A stretch of 56,402 nt of DNA, from the NCBI GenBank assembly GCA_019247695.1, contig JAFBAP010000078.1, positions 1 through 56,402 on the forward strand, given 5' to 3'. Within the stretch, counting starts at the first letter, position 1; the number at the start of each line of letters is the position of its first letter. Source of the DNA: Verrucomicrobiota bacterium (lineage in GTDB: Bacteria; Verrucomicrobiota; Verrucomicrobiia; Chthoniobacterales; JAFAMB01). The translations under genes and the position numbers were made by a program. Positions 25,065 through 33,326 of the stretch are shown here, in pieces. A model generated the notes under the pieces. That model was given only the letters and a program-made list of their open reading frames with translations. It had not been told where the DNA came from and searched no databases.

Positions 25065-25430
25065 TCACGGGTTGCGCTTCTGGAGCGTAACGGTATTGCC
25101 GTCCGGATCCAGAATGACCGCCTTGGGGCACGCGGAACTCTCCACCGGTTCGATGAGGAAGGTGCATCCGATTGATTTCAATTCCCCGATGGCCGCCTCA
25201 AAATCCTCCATCTCCAGAGCGACCGGGCCGCCATCTACCGAGGGCTTGCATTGCTCGGCGCCGGAGCCGATGGCCAGCACCCCCGATCCGACTTCGTATT
25301 CAACCCAGCTCATACCCCGCCCTTCGTATACCGTGCCTGAGCTCAGGCCGAGGGTTCCCTCGTAGAAATCCCGCGCCCTTTTGAGATCGGTGACGGGGTT
25401 AACGGCGAATGCAAGCTCAACGTCCTTCAT
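25065..25430 (-). CDS. VOC-superfamily (glyoxalase-like) protein
   Basis: The 121-residue product has the paired beta-alpha-beta-beta-beta modules of the vicinal oxygen chelate fold: FAVNPVTDLKRARDFYEGTLGL at the start and VILDPDGNTVTLQ at the end. The superfamily includes glyoxalase I, dioxygenases and resistance proteins; the usual metal ligands are not obvious here, so the reaction cannot be named. Its stop lies about 30 bases from the composite repeat. It has the same orientation as the transglutaminase gene upstream, but the 125-base gap argues for a separate transcript. Confidence 0.8.
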   Translation of the reverse strand: MKDVELAFAVNPVTDLKRARDFYEGTLGLSSGTVYEGRGMSWVEYEVGSGVLAIGSGAEQCKPSVDGGPVALEMEDFEAAIGELKSIGCTFLIEPVESSACPKAVILDPDGNTVTLQKRNP

Positions 25431-25555
25431 TTTTTCTCGAATGATGAGAGGCGATCAGTAAAGGGGTGGTCTCCCGGGCTGTCAACCACCGCGAATTCCT
25501 GGGGCGGGCAACGGCTCCATGGGTGCCCGCATCGCTGCAGGCACGCCGGCCGCCG

Positions 25556-26395
25556 TCAGGCGGTGACGGGCTGAACTCCGCTGGGCGCTTTGATTTCTTC
25601 GGTAATCACCGTGAATTTCTCCAGCCGGTGACGCCCGAAGACCATCGTGATCGGGACGTCCGCCGCGTCTCGTCCTCGTCCGATCACGATGCGGCCGATC
25701 CGCCGCCGGTTATGACGACCATCGAAGGTATACCAACGGTCGCCCAGAAAAACTTCGAACCAGGCGCTGAAGTCCATCGGGTCCGGCGAGGGTGGTACGC
25801 CGATGTCGCCGAGGTACCCGGTGACGTAACGGGCCGGGATGTTCAGGCACCGGCAGAGCGTGATCGACAGGTGGGTAAAATCGCGGCAAACGCCGACCTT
25901 TTCCCGGAAAGCATCCAGCGCGGTGCGGGTGGCGCGGGCTTGCATGTAATCGAAGCGCAGGTGCTTGTGCACGAAGTCGACCACCGCCTGCACCCTGGCC
26001 CAACCGGGCGGCGTGTTGGCGAACTGTTGCCAGGCGAAATCAAGGAGTTCGCTGTCGACTTCGCAATAGCGGCTCGGCAAGAGGAATTGCAAAGTTTCGA
26101 CGGGCAGGTTCCGGACGTCGTGTTGAGCCGCGTCCGGCGCGTAAACATCAGGTTCCCCGCTGTCCCGGATGACGGCTTCATTTACGAATCGGATGGTACC
26201 AGCCGGGGCACTGACCCGCCCGCAGTGGTTACCGAACACGTCATGATAATGCGTGATGGGGGATTCGGGCTCGATCCGGAAGAGTTCGTCTCCGGTTAGA
26301 TCGGCCTCACGTTCGGGATGAACGCGCAGCAGGTAGATGACGGCGGTCGGGAATGGCAAACTAAGGGCGATATCATATCCGATCTTGATCAGCAT
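25556..26395 (-). CDS. Transglutaminase-like protein
   Basis: The 279-residue protein has an N-terminal beta domain as in bacterial transglutaminase-like proteins and a core domain with the catalytic cysteine in GVCRDFTH (about residue 170) and ARYVTGYLGD. The place where many members have the catalytic histidine reads DFSAWFE (Ser about 210), followed by RWYTFDGRHN, so a different histidine may serve or activity may be lost. Such proteins may be peptidases or crosslinkers. ATG 26395 is preferred because it gives a family-like MLIKIGYDIAL start; it begins 14 bases after the M20 gene, suggesting an operon. Confidence 0.83.
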   Translation of the reverse strand: MLIKIGYDIALSLPFPTAVIYLLRVHPEREADLTGDELFRIEPESPITHYHDVFGNHCGRVSAPAGTIRFVNEAVIRDSGEPDVYAPDAAQHDVRNLPVETLQFLLPSRYCEVDSELLDFAWQQFANTPPGWARVQAVVDFVHKHLRFDYMQARATRTALDAFREKVGVCRDFTHLSITLCRCLNIPARYVTGYLGDIGVPPSPDPMDFSAWFEVFLGDRWYTFDGRHNRRRIGRIVIGRGRDAADVPITMVFGRHRLEKFTVITEEIKAPSGVQPVTA

Positions 26396-26409
26396 AAGGC
26401 GGTCCGTGG

Positions 26410-27609
26410 TCAGGGATTGGCAAAGGCGTTTGGCCAGCACGAGAGTACGCGCGCAAGCAGGCGCGCTCCTATCAGGAGGGCCCGTTCATCGATGTCAAAC
26501 GTAGGGGTATGCAGGGGAGTGACGGGGCGTCCGGGCGTGTTCGTCCCGAGGCTGATCATGCACCCGGGGGTCAGCCGCGTGTATTCGGCAAAGTCTTCGG
26601 CGCCCATGCTGACGCGGTCATCGGTCGCGACGGCAGCATCCCCGAGCAGTTCACGAGCAGCGCCGGCACAAAGCCGGGCGATGGCGGGATCATTGACCAA
26701 CCCCGGAAGCAACGGGTCAAACCTGGGGGTGACGGTTGCCTGGAAAGCCTGGGCGGCACTTGCGCACAGGCGTTGAAGACAGTCGTGGGCGCGTTCGGCC
26801 GTTGGTTGGTCGACGGAACGGATGGTGCCTTTCAGGGAAACGTGATTCGGGATGACGTTGGAGGCATGTCCGCCCTGGATGGCGCCAATCGTGACGACTA
26901 CCGGGTTCCGGGCGTCGTTCTGTCGCGGCAAAGCCTGGTAGATCAGCGTTATCAGGTGGGCCGAGGCGGCGATCGGGTCCACGGTGTCATGCGGCCGGGC
27001 GCCGTGTCCCCCACGCCCCGTCACCTCGATCGTGAAATCCTGGCACCAAGCGGTGCGTGGCCCGGGCGTGACGCCAACGGTTCCGACCGGCCGGTTCGGA
27101 TCGACGTGGAGCGCCACTACAGCCTCAACCCCGGACAGGGCGCCCTGACGGATCATCTCAAGCGCCCCCTGGCCGACCTCTTCGGACGGCTGGAAAATGG
27201 CCCGCCAGCCCACTGCCAACCCCTCTGCGCGGTGAAGCGCCAGCGTCAAGCCCAGCAGGATGGAGGTATGCGCATCGTGCCCGCAGGCGTGCATGACGCC
27301 GGGCTGCTGTGAACGGTACTCCACCGGATTTGCCTCCTCGATCGGCAGGGCATCGATGTCGGCCCGCAGCGCGATCACGGGTTTGCCGGGAGACGGGACG
27401 GCCGTTGCCGGATCCGCAATGATGCCGCGGTTGCCTTGGCCGACCCGGTGAGGTACCGCCGCCCGCGCCAATCGTTCACTCAGGTAGGCCGTCGTCGCAA
27501 ACTCGGCCCCGCTCAACTCAGGGTAGCGGTGAAGGTGCCGCCGCGTCTCCGGTAAAGTCGCGGCAAGGCGCTCCAGCCTGCCCTCAAGATTATCCACAGT
27601 GGCACTCAA
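26410..27609 (-). CDS. M20-family amidohydrolase (hippurate/IAA-amino acid hydrolase type)
   Basis: This cytoplasmic zinc-type hydrolase removes an acyl group from an N-acyl amino acid. Motifs are RRHLHRYPELS near the start, ALRADIDALP, HACGHDAHTSILLG, QPSEEVGQGA, the dimerisation region with GRGGHGARPHDTVDP, and GAEDFAEY near the end, which hold the expected metal ligands. The exact substrate is unknown. The 399-residue reading starts at TTG 27609, which overlaps the stop of the upstream gene; GTG 27597 is an alternative that would remove four residues. It is followed by the transglutaminase-like gene after 14 bases. Confidence 0.9.
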   Translation of the reverse strand: MSATVDNLEGRLERLAATLPETRRHLHRYPELSGAEFATTAYLSERLARAAVPHRVGQGNRGIIADPATAVPSPGKPVIALRADIDALPIEEANPVEYRSQQPGVMHACGHDAHTSILLGLTLALHRAEGLAVGWRAIFQPSEEVGQGALEMIRQGALSGVEAVVALHVDPNRPVGTVGVTPGPRTAWCQDFTIEVTGRGGHGARPHDTVDPIAASAHLITLIYQALPRQNDARNPVVVTIGAIQGGHASNVIPNHVSLKGTIRSVDQPTAERAHDCLQRLCASAAQAFQATVTPRFDPLLPGLVNDPAIARLCAGAARELLGDAAVATDDRVSMGAEDFAEYTRLTPGCMISLGTNTPGRPVTPLHTPTFDIDERALLIGARLLARVLSCWPNAFANP

Positions 27610-28658
27610 CTCACTAATGCGGTCGCGGCCAGCGGTTTCTGCTCAGTCCCGCATCGGGCGGCATCGACCTGCCGCAAGGTACAGATCGTCCGTTCAATCT
27701 CGGCCAGCGTTTCCGCCAGGGCCGGACTTAAAGAGACCAAAGCGGGCGCCGCCTGGCGCAAGGTTGCGGCCATCGACTTCAGCAGGTTTTCAGTCGTACC
27801 GAAGGGGCCCGTCGAGAATTGGCGGTACCGGTCCCACGCTTTCCCCTTGGCTTCCTCGCTGGTGAGTTCTCCACACCGGATCTGCGCCAGTTGCCGGATC
27901 AGCTCACTGGCCATGTAACCGTCACGCCCATGGAGCCGTTTGTCCGTTTGCCGCAGCTTGTCCAATGAATCGATTGTCCAATCTTCGTAGTAAAGCCTCG
28001 CCGCCGTGAGCACGGCATCGTGGCCTTCCTGGTTAATAGCAAGTTCGTCGATGATCCGGCCCAGGAGGCGCTCATAATAGGCCTCCGCCGTCTTGAAGCG
28101 CTCCCTCAGCTCGGGTGAACTCAGGTAACGGTCCCTGACGGCCATCACCTGTACGGCGTGGATCATTTCTTCACGGAGCGCCGACCGGATGCGCTGGCGA
28201 TAACCTTCGGCATCCTTGTCCATAAGCTCCCAATCCGCCAACAGCGGGTAAAAAAAAGCCACAATGTTCACGCTGCCGAGATTGCCCACGTTGTAACAAC
28301 ACGCAAAGTACGGCGGCTTGCGTGCCTTGCCGCCTCGGCAACGAACCCTGACTCGCGAGACCGAGAATTTGATTCCCAGAGCCTCTGCGGCGATTTTGAA
28401 CCGGCGGGTTTCCTCGAAGAAAATGACTTTCGGGTTCACCTCACAGGTCGTCCCTGCCGTTTCCGGACCATGTAGGTAATAAACCGCCATTGTTGTCGCC
28501 AGTGTTATTTTTAAAGCGAGCTGGATTTTTTCTGCGGCCAAACTAGCGCCCGGGTAAACGCATTCAATTCCATCCTCTACGACGATAATTTGATCAGGTG
28601 TATCACTTAAGAGGCAGTTTTTGTGCCCACCAAAGCGCACTCCTGAAGATGGCTGCAC
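27606..28658 (-). CDS. Unrecognised protein with an EExxH motif
   Basis: I do not recognise this 350-residue protein. It has no signal peptide and no clear membrane segment. Residues about 75-140 include a cluster of cysteines (VRCRGG and YFACCYNVG), followed by REEMIHAVQ at 162-170, which resembles part of a metal site but lacks the first histidine of a HExxH peptidase. The second half is helical, charged and regular. The start is uncertain: an ATG at 28490 would remove the first 56 residues, which look less well coded and more AT-rich. The stop overlaps the M20 start, so the two genes are probably coupled. Confidence 0.6.
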   Translation of the reverse strand: MQPSSGVRFGGHKNCLLSDTPDQIIVVEDGIECVYPGASLAAEKIQLALKITLATTMAVYYLHGPETAGTTCEVNPKVIFFEETRRFKIAAEALGIKFSVSRVRVRCRGGKARKPPYFACCYNVGNLGSVNIVAFFYPLLADWELMDKDAEGYRQRIRSALREEMIHAVQVMAVRDRYLSSPELRERFKTAEAYYERLLGRIIDELAINQEGHDAVLTAARLYYEDWTIDSLDKLRQTDKRLHGRDGYMASELIRQLAQIRCGELTSEEAKGKAWDRYRQFSTGPFGTTENLLKSMAATLRQAAPALVSLSPALAETLAEIERTICTLRQVDAARCGTEQKPLAATALVS

Positions 28659-28912
28659 AAAAGGGCGGGTCGCGAGTGACTAGGTCCCTGGACGGCCGCT
28701 CTCATTGTGGTGGGCGACGGCAGACAATTTTTAGATCGTAGCGGCAACGCGGACCGGGAGCCAGCTTCCGGCTGCGCTTTTTTAGGCGCGACCGCCCGTT
28801 TGTAATTTGGCCGGTTCGCTTTAGGATACAATTCACTAAGTTTTCCTTTGTGGCGCGACCGGCACGCTCCTCCTGTGCGCTTACGGTGAGGTGAACGCAA
28901 TTTTTCCTTGTT
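28659..28912 (+). promoter_or_regulatory. Leader region upstream of the DEAD-box helicase gene
   Basis: About 250 bases between two divergently transcribed genes. The 60 bases before the helicase ATG contain an AT-rich stretch (28815-28845) and a T-rich tract just before the start, a plausible place for a promoter and leader. Long leaders are common before cold-induced helicase genes, but no named motif is visible. Confidence 0.35.
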
Positions 28913-30358
28913 ATGACTGCGAAACTTTTTTCCGAACTGAACCTCTCCCCGGAGCTGCTGAAAGCGATCGACCGCCTCGGGTATGAAAAGGCTACGCCCA
29001 TCCAGGCAGAAACCATCCCCCTCCTGCTCAGCGGTCGCGACGTCATCGGTCAATCGCAAACCGGTTCGGGCAAAACCGCAGCCTTCGCCGTTCCCCTGGT
29101 TGAGCGAACCGATCCGCAGCAGGGCGTGGTGCAGGCGATCATCCTTTGCCCGACCCGCGAGCTCGCGGTTCAGGTGGCCGAGGAGGTTTTCAAAATGGCC
29201 GCCTTCAAACAAGGCCTTCATTGCGTGCCGATTTACGGCGGCCAGTCTTATGACCGCCAGTTGCGCGCCCTGCGCCAGGGTGCCCAGATCGTCATCGGAA
29301 CCCCGGGCCGGGTTCTGGATCATCTGAGCCGCGGCACCTTGCGCCTGGATCAGGTCCGGATGGCCGTGCTCGATGAGGCTGATAAGATGCTCGACATGGG
29401 TTTCCGGGAGGACATCGAGGAGATCCTGCGAGCCGTACCGTCCACCCGGCAGTTCATTTGCTTTTCAGCAACGTTCTCAAAGCCGATCCAGGAATTGATC
29501 CGTACCTTCGGGCGCGACCCTCAGACGGTGCGCATCGAGCACAAGATGCTGACCGTCCCGACGGTTGAGCAGACCTATTATGAGATCCGTGGACGTTCCA
29601 AAACCGAGGTGCTTACCCGTCTCATCGACTTTCTCGATCTCAAACTCGCCATCATTTTTTGCAATACCAAACGGATGGTGGACGAACTCGCCGATGAACT
29701 GGTTGCCCGGGGTTACCTGGCCGACCGGTTGCACGGCGACATGAGCCAGGCCCAGCGGGACCGGGTGATGCAGAAATTCCGCACGGGTAATCTGGAGTTT
29801 CTGGTGGCCACGGACGTGGCGGCCCGCGGCCTGGATGTCGAAAACGTTGAGGTGGTGTTCAACTACGACTTGCCCTGGGACGAAGAGGACTACGTGCACC
29901 GGATCGGCCGGACCGGGCGCGTCGGCCGTTCGGGACGCGCCATCTCGTTTGCTGCCGGACGCGAGATCTACAAGCTGCAAAGCATTGAGCGCTACGCGCG
30001 GACCAAAATCCTCCGCCGCATGCCGCCTTCCCTGGAGCAGATCGAGGAAAAGCGGACCAGCGCCTTTTTCGAGCGAATCCGGGGTGCCCTTTTGCAGGAC
30101 AACTTCCAAGCCGAACAAGACCTTGTGGATCGCCTGTTGGAGCAGGGATTCTTGTCGACCGATATCGCGTGTGCGGCCCTCCAGGAATTGCGAAAGGAAG
30201 ACAATCGCCGCGTCGATGTGTCGCCCCGGCCTTCCGCCGAAGCGGCCGAGGATACCTTCGCAGGTGGTGGAGGCAGGAGACGGGATGGTGAGGGCATCCG
30301 GCGACGCAACCGTCCCCGGCCCAGCCGGCCGAAAAGGCCGCACCGCAATCGAGGGTAA
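28913..30358 (+). CDS. DEAD-box RNA helicase, DeaD/CsdA-like
   Basis: This ATP-dependent RNA helicase probably acts in ribosome assembly or RNA turnover in the cytoplasm. The 481-residue protein starts with the Q motif (FSELNLSPELLKAI, TPIQAE), followed by QTGSGKT, PTRELAVQ, TPGRVLDH, DEADKMLD, SATF, and HRIGRTGRVGR, all motifs in order and intact. After the two RecA-like domains comes a helical region and an Arg/Gly/Pro-rich basic tail, which probably binds RNA. The length lies between RhlE and DeaD; the exact subfamily is not fixed by eye. Confidence 0.93.
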   Translation: MTAKLFSELNLSPELLKAIDRLGYEKATPIQAETIPLLLSGRDVIGQSQTGSGKTAAFAVPLVERTDPQQGVVQAIILCPTRELAVQVAEEVFKMAAFKQGLHCVPIYGGQSYDRQLRALRQGAQIVIGTPGRVLDHLSRGTLRLDQVRMAVLDEADKMLDMGFREDIEEILRAVPSTRQFICFSATFSKPIQELIRTFGRDPQTVRIEHKMLTVPTVEQTYYEIRGRSKTEVLTRLIDFLDLKLAIIFCNTKRMVDELADELVARGYLADRLHGDMSQAQRDRVMQKFRTGNLEFLVATDVAARGLDVENVEVVFNYDLPWDEEDYVHRIGRTGRVGRSGRAISFAAGREIYKLQSIERYARTKILRRMPPSLEQIEEKRTSAFFERIRGALLQDNFQAEQDLVDRLLEQGFLSTDIACAALQELRKEDNRRVDVSPRPSAEAAEDTFAGGGGRRRDGEGIRRRNRPRPSRPKRPHRNRG

Positions 30359-30675
30359 GGCTCGAGGGATCCAGGCAAGGTGCCGTGAAGGCTTCGCGGC
30401 GCCCGTTTACCACGCTGCGTCCGGCGCTGGTTGTGCAAGCGGCATGCGCGCGCAGCCATCGGGGTGAGCAGGCCCGAATGAGGCTGCGTTTGGCGCTCAC
30501 GCCCGCCGCTGAGACGCTCAACCCGTCTCCGTGAAAAAATCGGGGAGGCATCCCTCCCGCGCAGGCGTAGCGCAGGGCCGTTTCGGGCCTTATCCTATGA
30601 GAAAATTGGCTTGTCTGGCCATTATTAGTTTTTATCTTATTACACCGGTAACTCATTGTTGCCGGTGGTTGTCAG
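30359..30675 (+). promoter_or_regulatory. Intergenic region upstream of the PAS histidine kinase gene
   Basis: About 317 bases without a supportable gene. TTGTCT at 30611-30616 and TATCTT at 30633-30638, 16 bases apart, make a plausible promoter in an AT-rich patch just before the kinase gene. Short hairpins (GGGAGG with CCTCCC at about 30541-30556) stand between the helicase stop and this patch. Confidence 0.4.
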
Positions 30676-33324
30676 ATGCGTGCTCTCCCGGAAGAAATGG
30701 TCAGCGTGGCCGATACGCGGCGGTTTGCAGGGCGGATGGCCTGCACCTGCGCAGGGGTGTCGGCGTTAATGAGCTGCGTCGTGATGGCAGGCTGGATATT
30801 CCACTGCCGTATTTTGATCAGCTTCATGCCGGGGCTGGTGCCGATGGAGTTCAGTCTTGCGTTCGGCGCGGTCGTGGTCAGCGTATCGCTTTTGCTGGCC
30901 GCAATGGAGCGACGCCATCGGCGGTCGGGGCTGTACCGGGCGCTGAAGTATGGATCCGTCGCGCTCGCGTGCGTGGCGCTGCTGGTGGCGGGTTATAGTT
31001 TGTTGGAGTCATTTACCAGGATGGGCTTGGGGATTGATCGAGGCCTCTGGCCCGACACCTTTGACGATGCGGGCCGACTTCCCATCCGTCCCTCGCCTGC
31101 CGGGGCGATCGCGGTCGGGCTGGCCGGCATGGCCCTCCTTGCCTGGCGCCGTCCAGGAGGGCTGGCGCTGTATTCCGGCTGCATCGTCGCGCTGATTTGC
31201 CTGGCCTGGCTTTCGGTCGCAGCCTTGGTTTACGGGGCGTTCGATCGGGAGCCGGCAGTGTTTCGCAGCGTCCTCCCTATGCCGGCGGCGGCTGCTTTCG
31301 TTTCGGCGGCCACCGGGTTCGTGTTTCTACGCCCGTTTGAAGGCATGCTGCGGCTTTTCTCGAGCCCTTGGCGGGCCGGTTCGCTTGCCCGGCGGCTGGT
31401 ACCGGCCGGCGCGTTTCTGACGGTGGCGCTTGGCTTTGGCACTTTGTGGGCGCAGCGCCGCTGGGGCCTGGGCCCGGCGCTCGGCCTGGCGGGGTATGGG
31501 ACGGGGGTATTCGTTTCGCTCGCAGCCCTTTCGCTGCGCGGCGTGATGGCGCTGGACCGGCTCGACCGGCGTCACCGGCGGGCTGAACGGGAGGTGCAAC
31601 GCGCCCTGGTGCGTGCCCAGGCCTTTTACGAATTCGCACCGGGCGGAATGGTGGTCATGGACTCAGCGGGGAGAATCCAAACCGTCAATTCAGAGATCGA
31701 ACGGCTTTTCGGGTACGAACGATCTGAACTGATCGACTACCCCATCGGTCACCTGCTGCCCGGTGTGCAGATGCTGCAGGCCGTTGTCAACGTGCCGGCT
31801 CAACACCGCAGCGGGTCGCGATTCGCCGTCGAGGTCCGCTTCAATCCGCTCGCCACCTCCGGAGGCCGGTTTGTGATTGCCTCCATTCGCGACGTTAGCA
31901 AGCAGGAGGCGGCCCTTCAGGCATTGCGCGAGCGGGAATCCCTCCTGGCCGAGGCTCAACGGCTGGCGCACCTCGGCAGCTGGTCGCGCAATCTGACTAC
32001 CGGCCTGGAAACCTGGTCGGACGAGCTATACCGGATCCTGGGTTATGCGCCGCAGAGGGTGCCGGCAGACCAGGCGCTGATTAGAGGCGCGCTTCATCCC
32101 GAGGATAAAGCGGCTGGGATCGCCATGATGGGGACTGCGCCGGACCAACCGGAATACCGGGACGTCAAGTGCCGGATCCTGAGAGGCACCAACGAGGTGC
32201 GCTACCTCCGCTGCTCCGCCACGGTGCTAAGGGACAGCTTTGGCACCCCGGTGTCTTTGCTCGGCATCATGCTCGACGTCACCGAGCAGGAAATGGTCGC
32301 ACGGGCCTTGGAGGAAAGTGAGGAGCGCTTTCGCAGCGCGATCGAACATTCCGCCATCGGGATGGCCATCCTGGCGCTTGACGGCCGCTTTCTAAAAGTC
32401 AACCGCGCGTTATGCGAGCTCGTCGGGCGAGGCGAGCAGCAGATGCTCGCGATGACGTTTCAGGGAATCACCCACCCGGACGATCTGGAGGCCAGCCTTA
32501 CCCAGATGCAGGCGCTCCTTGTCGGGGAGGCCAGCTGTTGCCAACTGGATAAGCGGTACCTTCACCAGAACGGCCGGATCGTCTGGGTTATGGTTACCTG
32601 TACCGTGATACGCAACAGCGACGGCCATCCGTTGCATTTCGTGAAGCAGATCCAGGACATCACGACTCGTAGAGAGGGTGAGCGACAAACCAAGGCTTCC
32701 CTGGCCGAAAAAGAGGTGCTGCTGCGCGAGATCCATCATCGGGTAAAAAATAACATGCAGGTGATCTCGAGCCTCCTCGAGCTCCACGCCGCCGGTCTGC
32801 GGGACCCGGCGGATGTCGAGATCTTTAAGGGTTGCCAGATGCGCATTCACGCGATGGCCCTGGTGCACGACCGGCTCTACCGGGCCAACTCACTGGCCAC
32901 GATCGATTTCGGGGCGCACCTGGTTGACCTGGCGGCGCTGATCGGCCGAAGCCAGTGTAAGACCGGCCGGAGAATCGTGCTTACCACCGACTGCGAGAGC
33001 GTCGAGCTTAACCTCGATACGGCCCTGCCGCTTGGACTGATCGCCACCGAACTGGTCTCCAACGCCTACAAACACGCGTTTCGCGACCGGGAGAAGGGCC
33101 GCATCGGCGTGGCCTGGAAAAGCTTGCCGGACTGCAAGGTGGCCCTTCGGGTCACCGACGACGGTGCCGGCTTTCCGGGTGGGATCGAACCGGCAAAAAC
33201 CAACTCGCTCGGGCTCCGGCTGGTCCGGATGCTCGTTCGTCAGATCCGGGGCGAATTAAGATTTTCTAATGGGAATCTAAATTCCATTGAAATTATCCTG
33301 ACTATAAACGGAGATAAGGGTTAG
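30676..33324 (+). CDS. Membrane PAS sensor histidine kinase (HisKA_2 type)
   Basis: The 882-residue protein has about eight hydrophobic segments between residues 25 and 290, then three PAS domains at about 315-410, 425-540 and 545-665, an H-box EIHHRVKNN with the likely phosphorylated His688, and an ATPase domain with NAYKHAF and DDGAGF motifs. The H-box and ATPase pattern belong to the HisKA_2/HWE-related kinases. I infer a membrane sensor whose signal reaches the kinase through PAS domains; the ligand is unknown. The next gene follows after two bases and encodes a hybrid protein, the obvious partner. Confidence 0.9.
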   Translation: MRALPEEMVSVADTRRFAGRMACTCAGVSALMSCVVMAGWIFHCRILISFMPGLVPMEFSLAFGAVVVSVSLLLAAMERRHRRSGLYRALKYGSVALACVALLVAGYSLLESFTRMGLGIDRGLWPDTFDDAGRLPIRPSPAGAIAVGLAGMALLAWRRPGGLALYSGCIVALICLAWLSVAALVYGAFDREPAVFRSVLPMPAAAAFVSAATGFVFLRPFEGMLRLFSSPWRAGSLARRLVPAGAFLTVALGFGTLWAQRRWGLGPALGLAGYGTGVFVSLAALSLRGVMALDRLDRRHRRAEREVQRALVRAQAFYEFAPGGMVVMDSAGRIQTVNSEIERLFGYERSELIDYPIGHLLPGVQMLQAVVNVPAQHRSGSRFAVEVRFNPLATSGGRFVIASIRDVSKQEAALQALRERESLLAEAQRLAHLGSWSRNLTTGLETWSDELYRILGYAPQRVPADQALIRGALHPEDKAAGIAMMGTAPDQPEYRDVKCRILRGTNEVRYLRCSATVLRDSFGTPVSLLGIMLDVTEQEMVARALEESEERFRSAIEHSAIGMAILALDGRFLKVNRALCELVGRGEQQMLAMTFQGITHPDDLEASLTQMQALLVGEASCCQLDKRYLHQNGRIVWVMVTCTVIRNSDGHPLHFVKQIQDITTRREGERQTKASLAEKEVLLREIHHRVKNNMQVISSLLELHAAGLRDPADVEIFKGCQMRIHAMALVHDRLYRANSLATIDFGAHLVDLAALIGRSQCKTGRRIVLTTDCESVELNLDTALPLGLIATELVSNAYKHAFRDREKGRIGVAWKSLPDCKVALRVTDDGAGFPGGIEPAKTNSLGLRLVRMLVRQIRGELRFSNGNLNSIEIILTINGDKG

Positions 33325-33326
33325 CG

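Noticed and set aside
28607-29323. 238-codon minus-strand frame over the start of the DEAD-box gene
   Set aside because: Lies antisense to clear helicase motifs and has no family character; a shadow of the true gene.
30531-30998. 155-codon frame overlapping the start of the PAS kinase
   Set aside because: Runs in another frame through the kinase membrane region and has no recognisable product.
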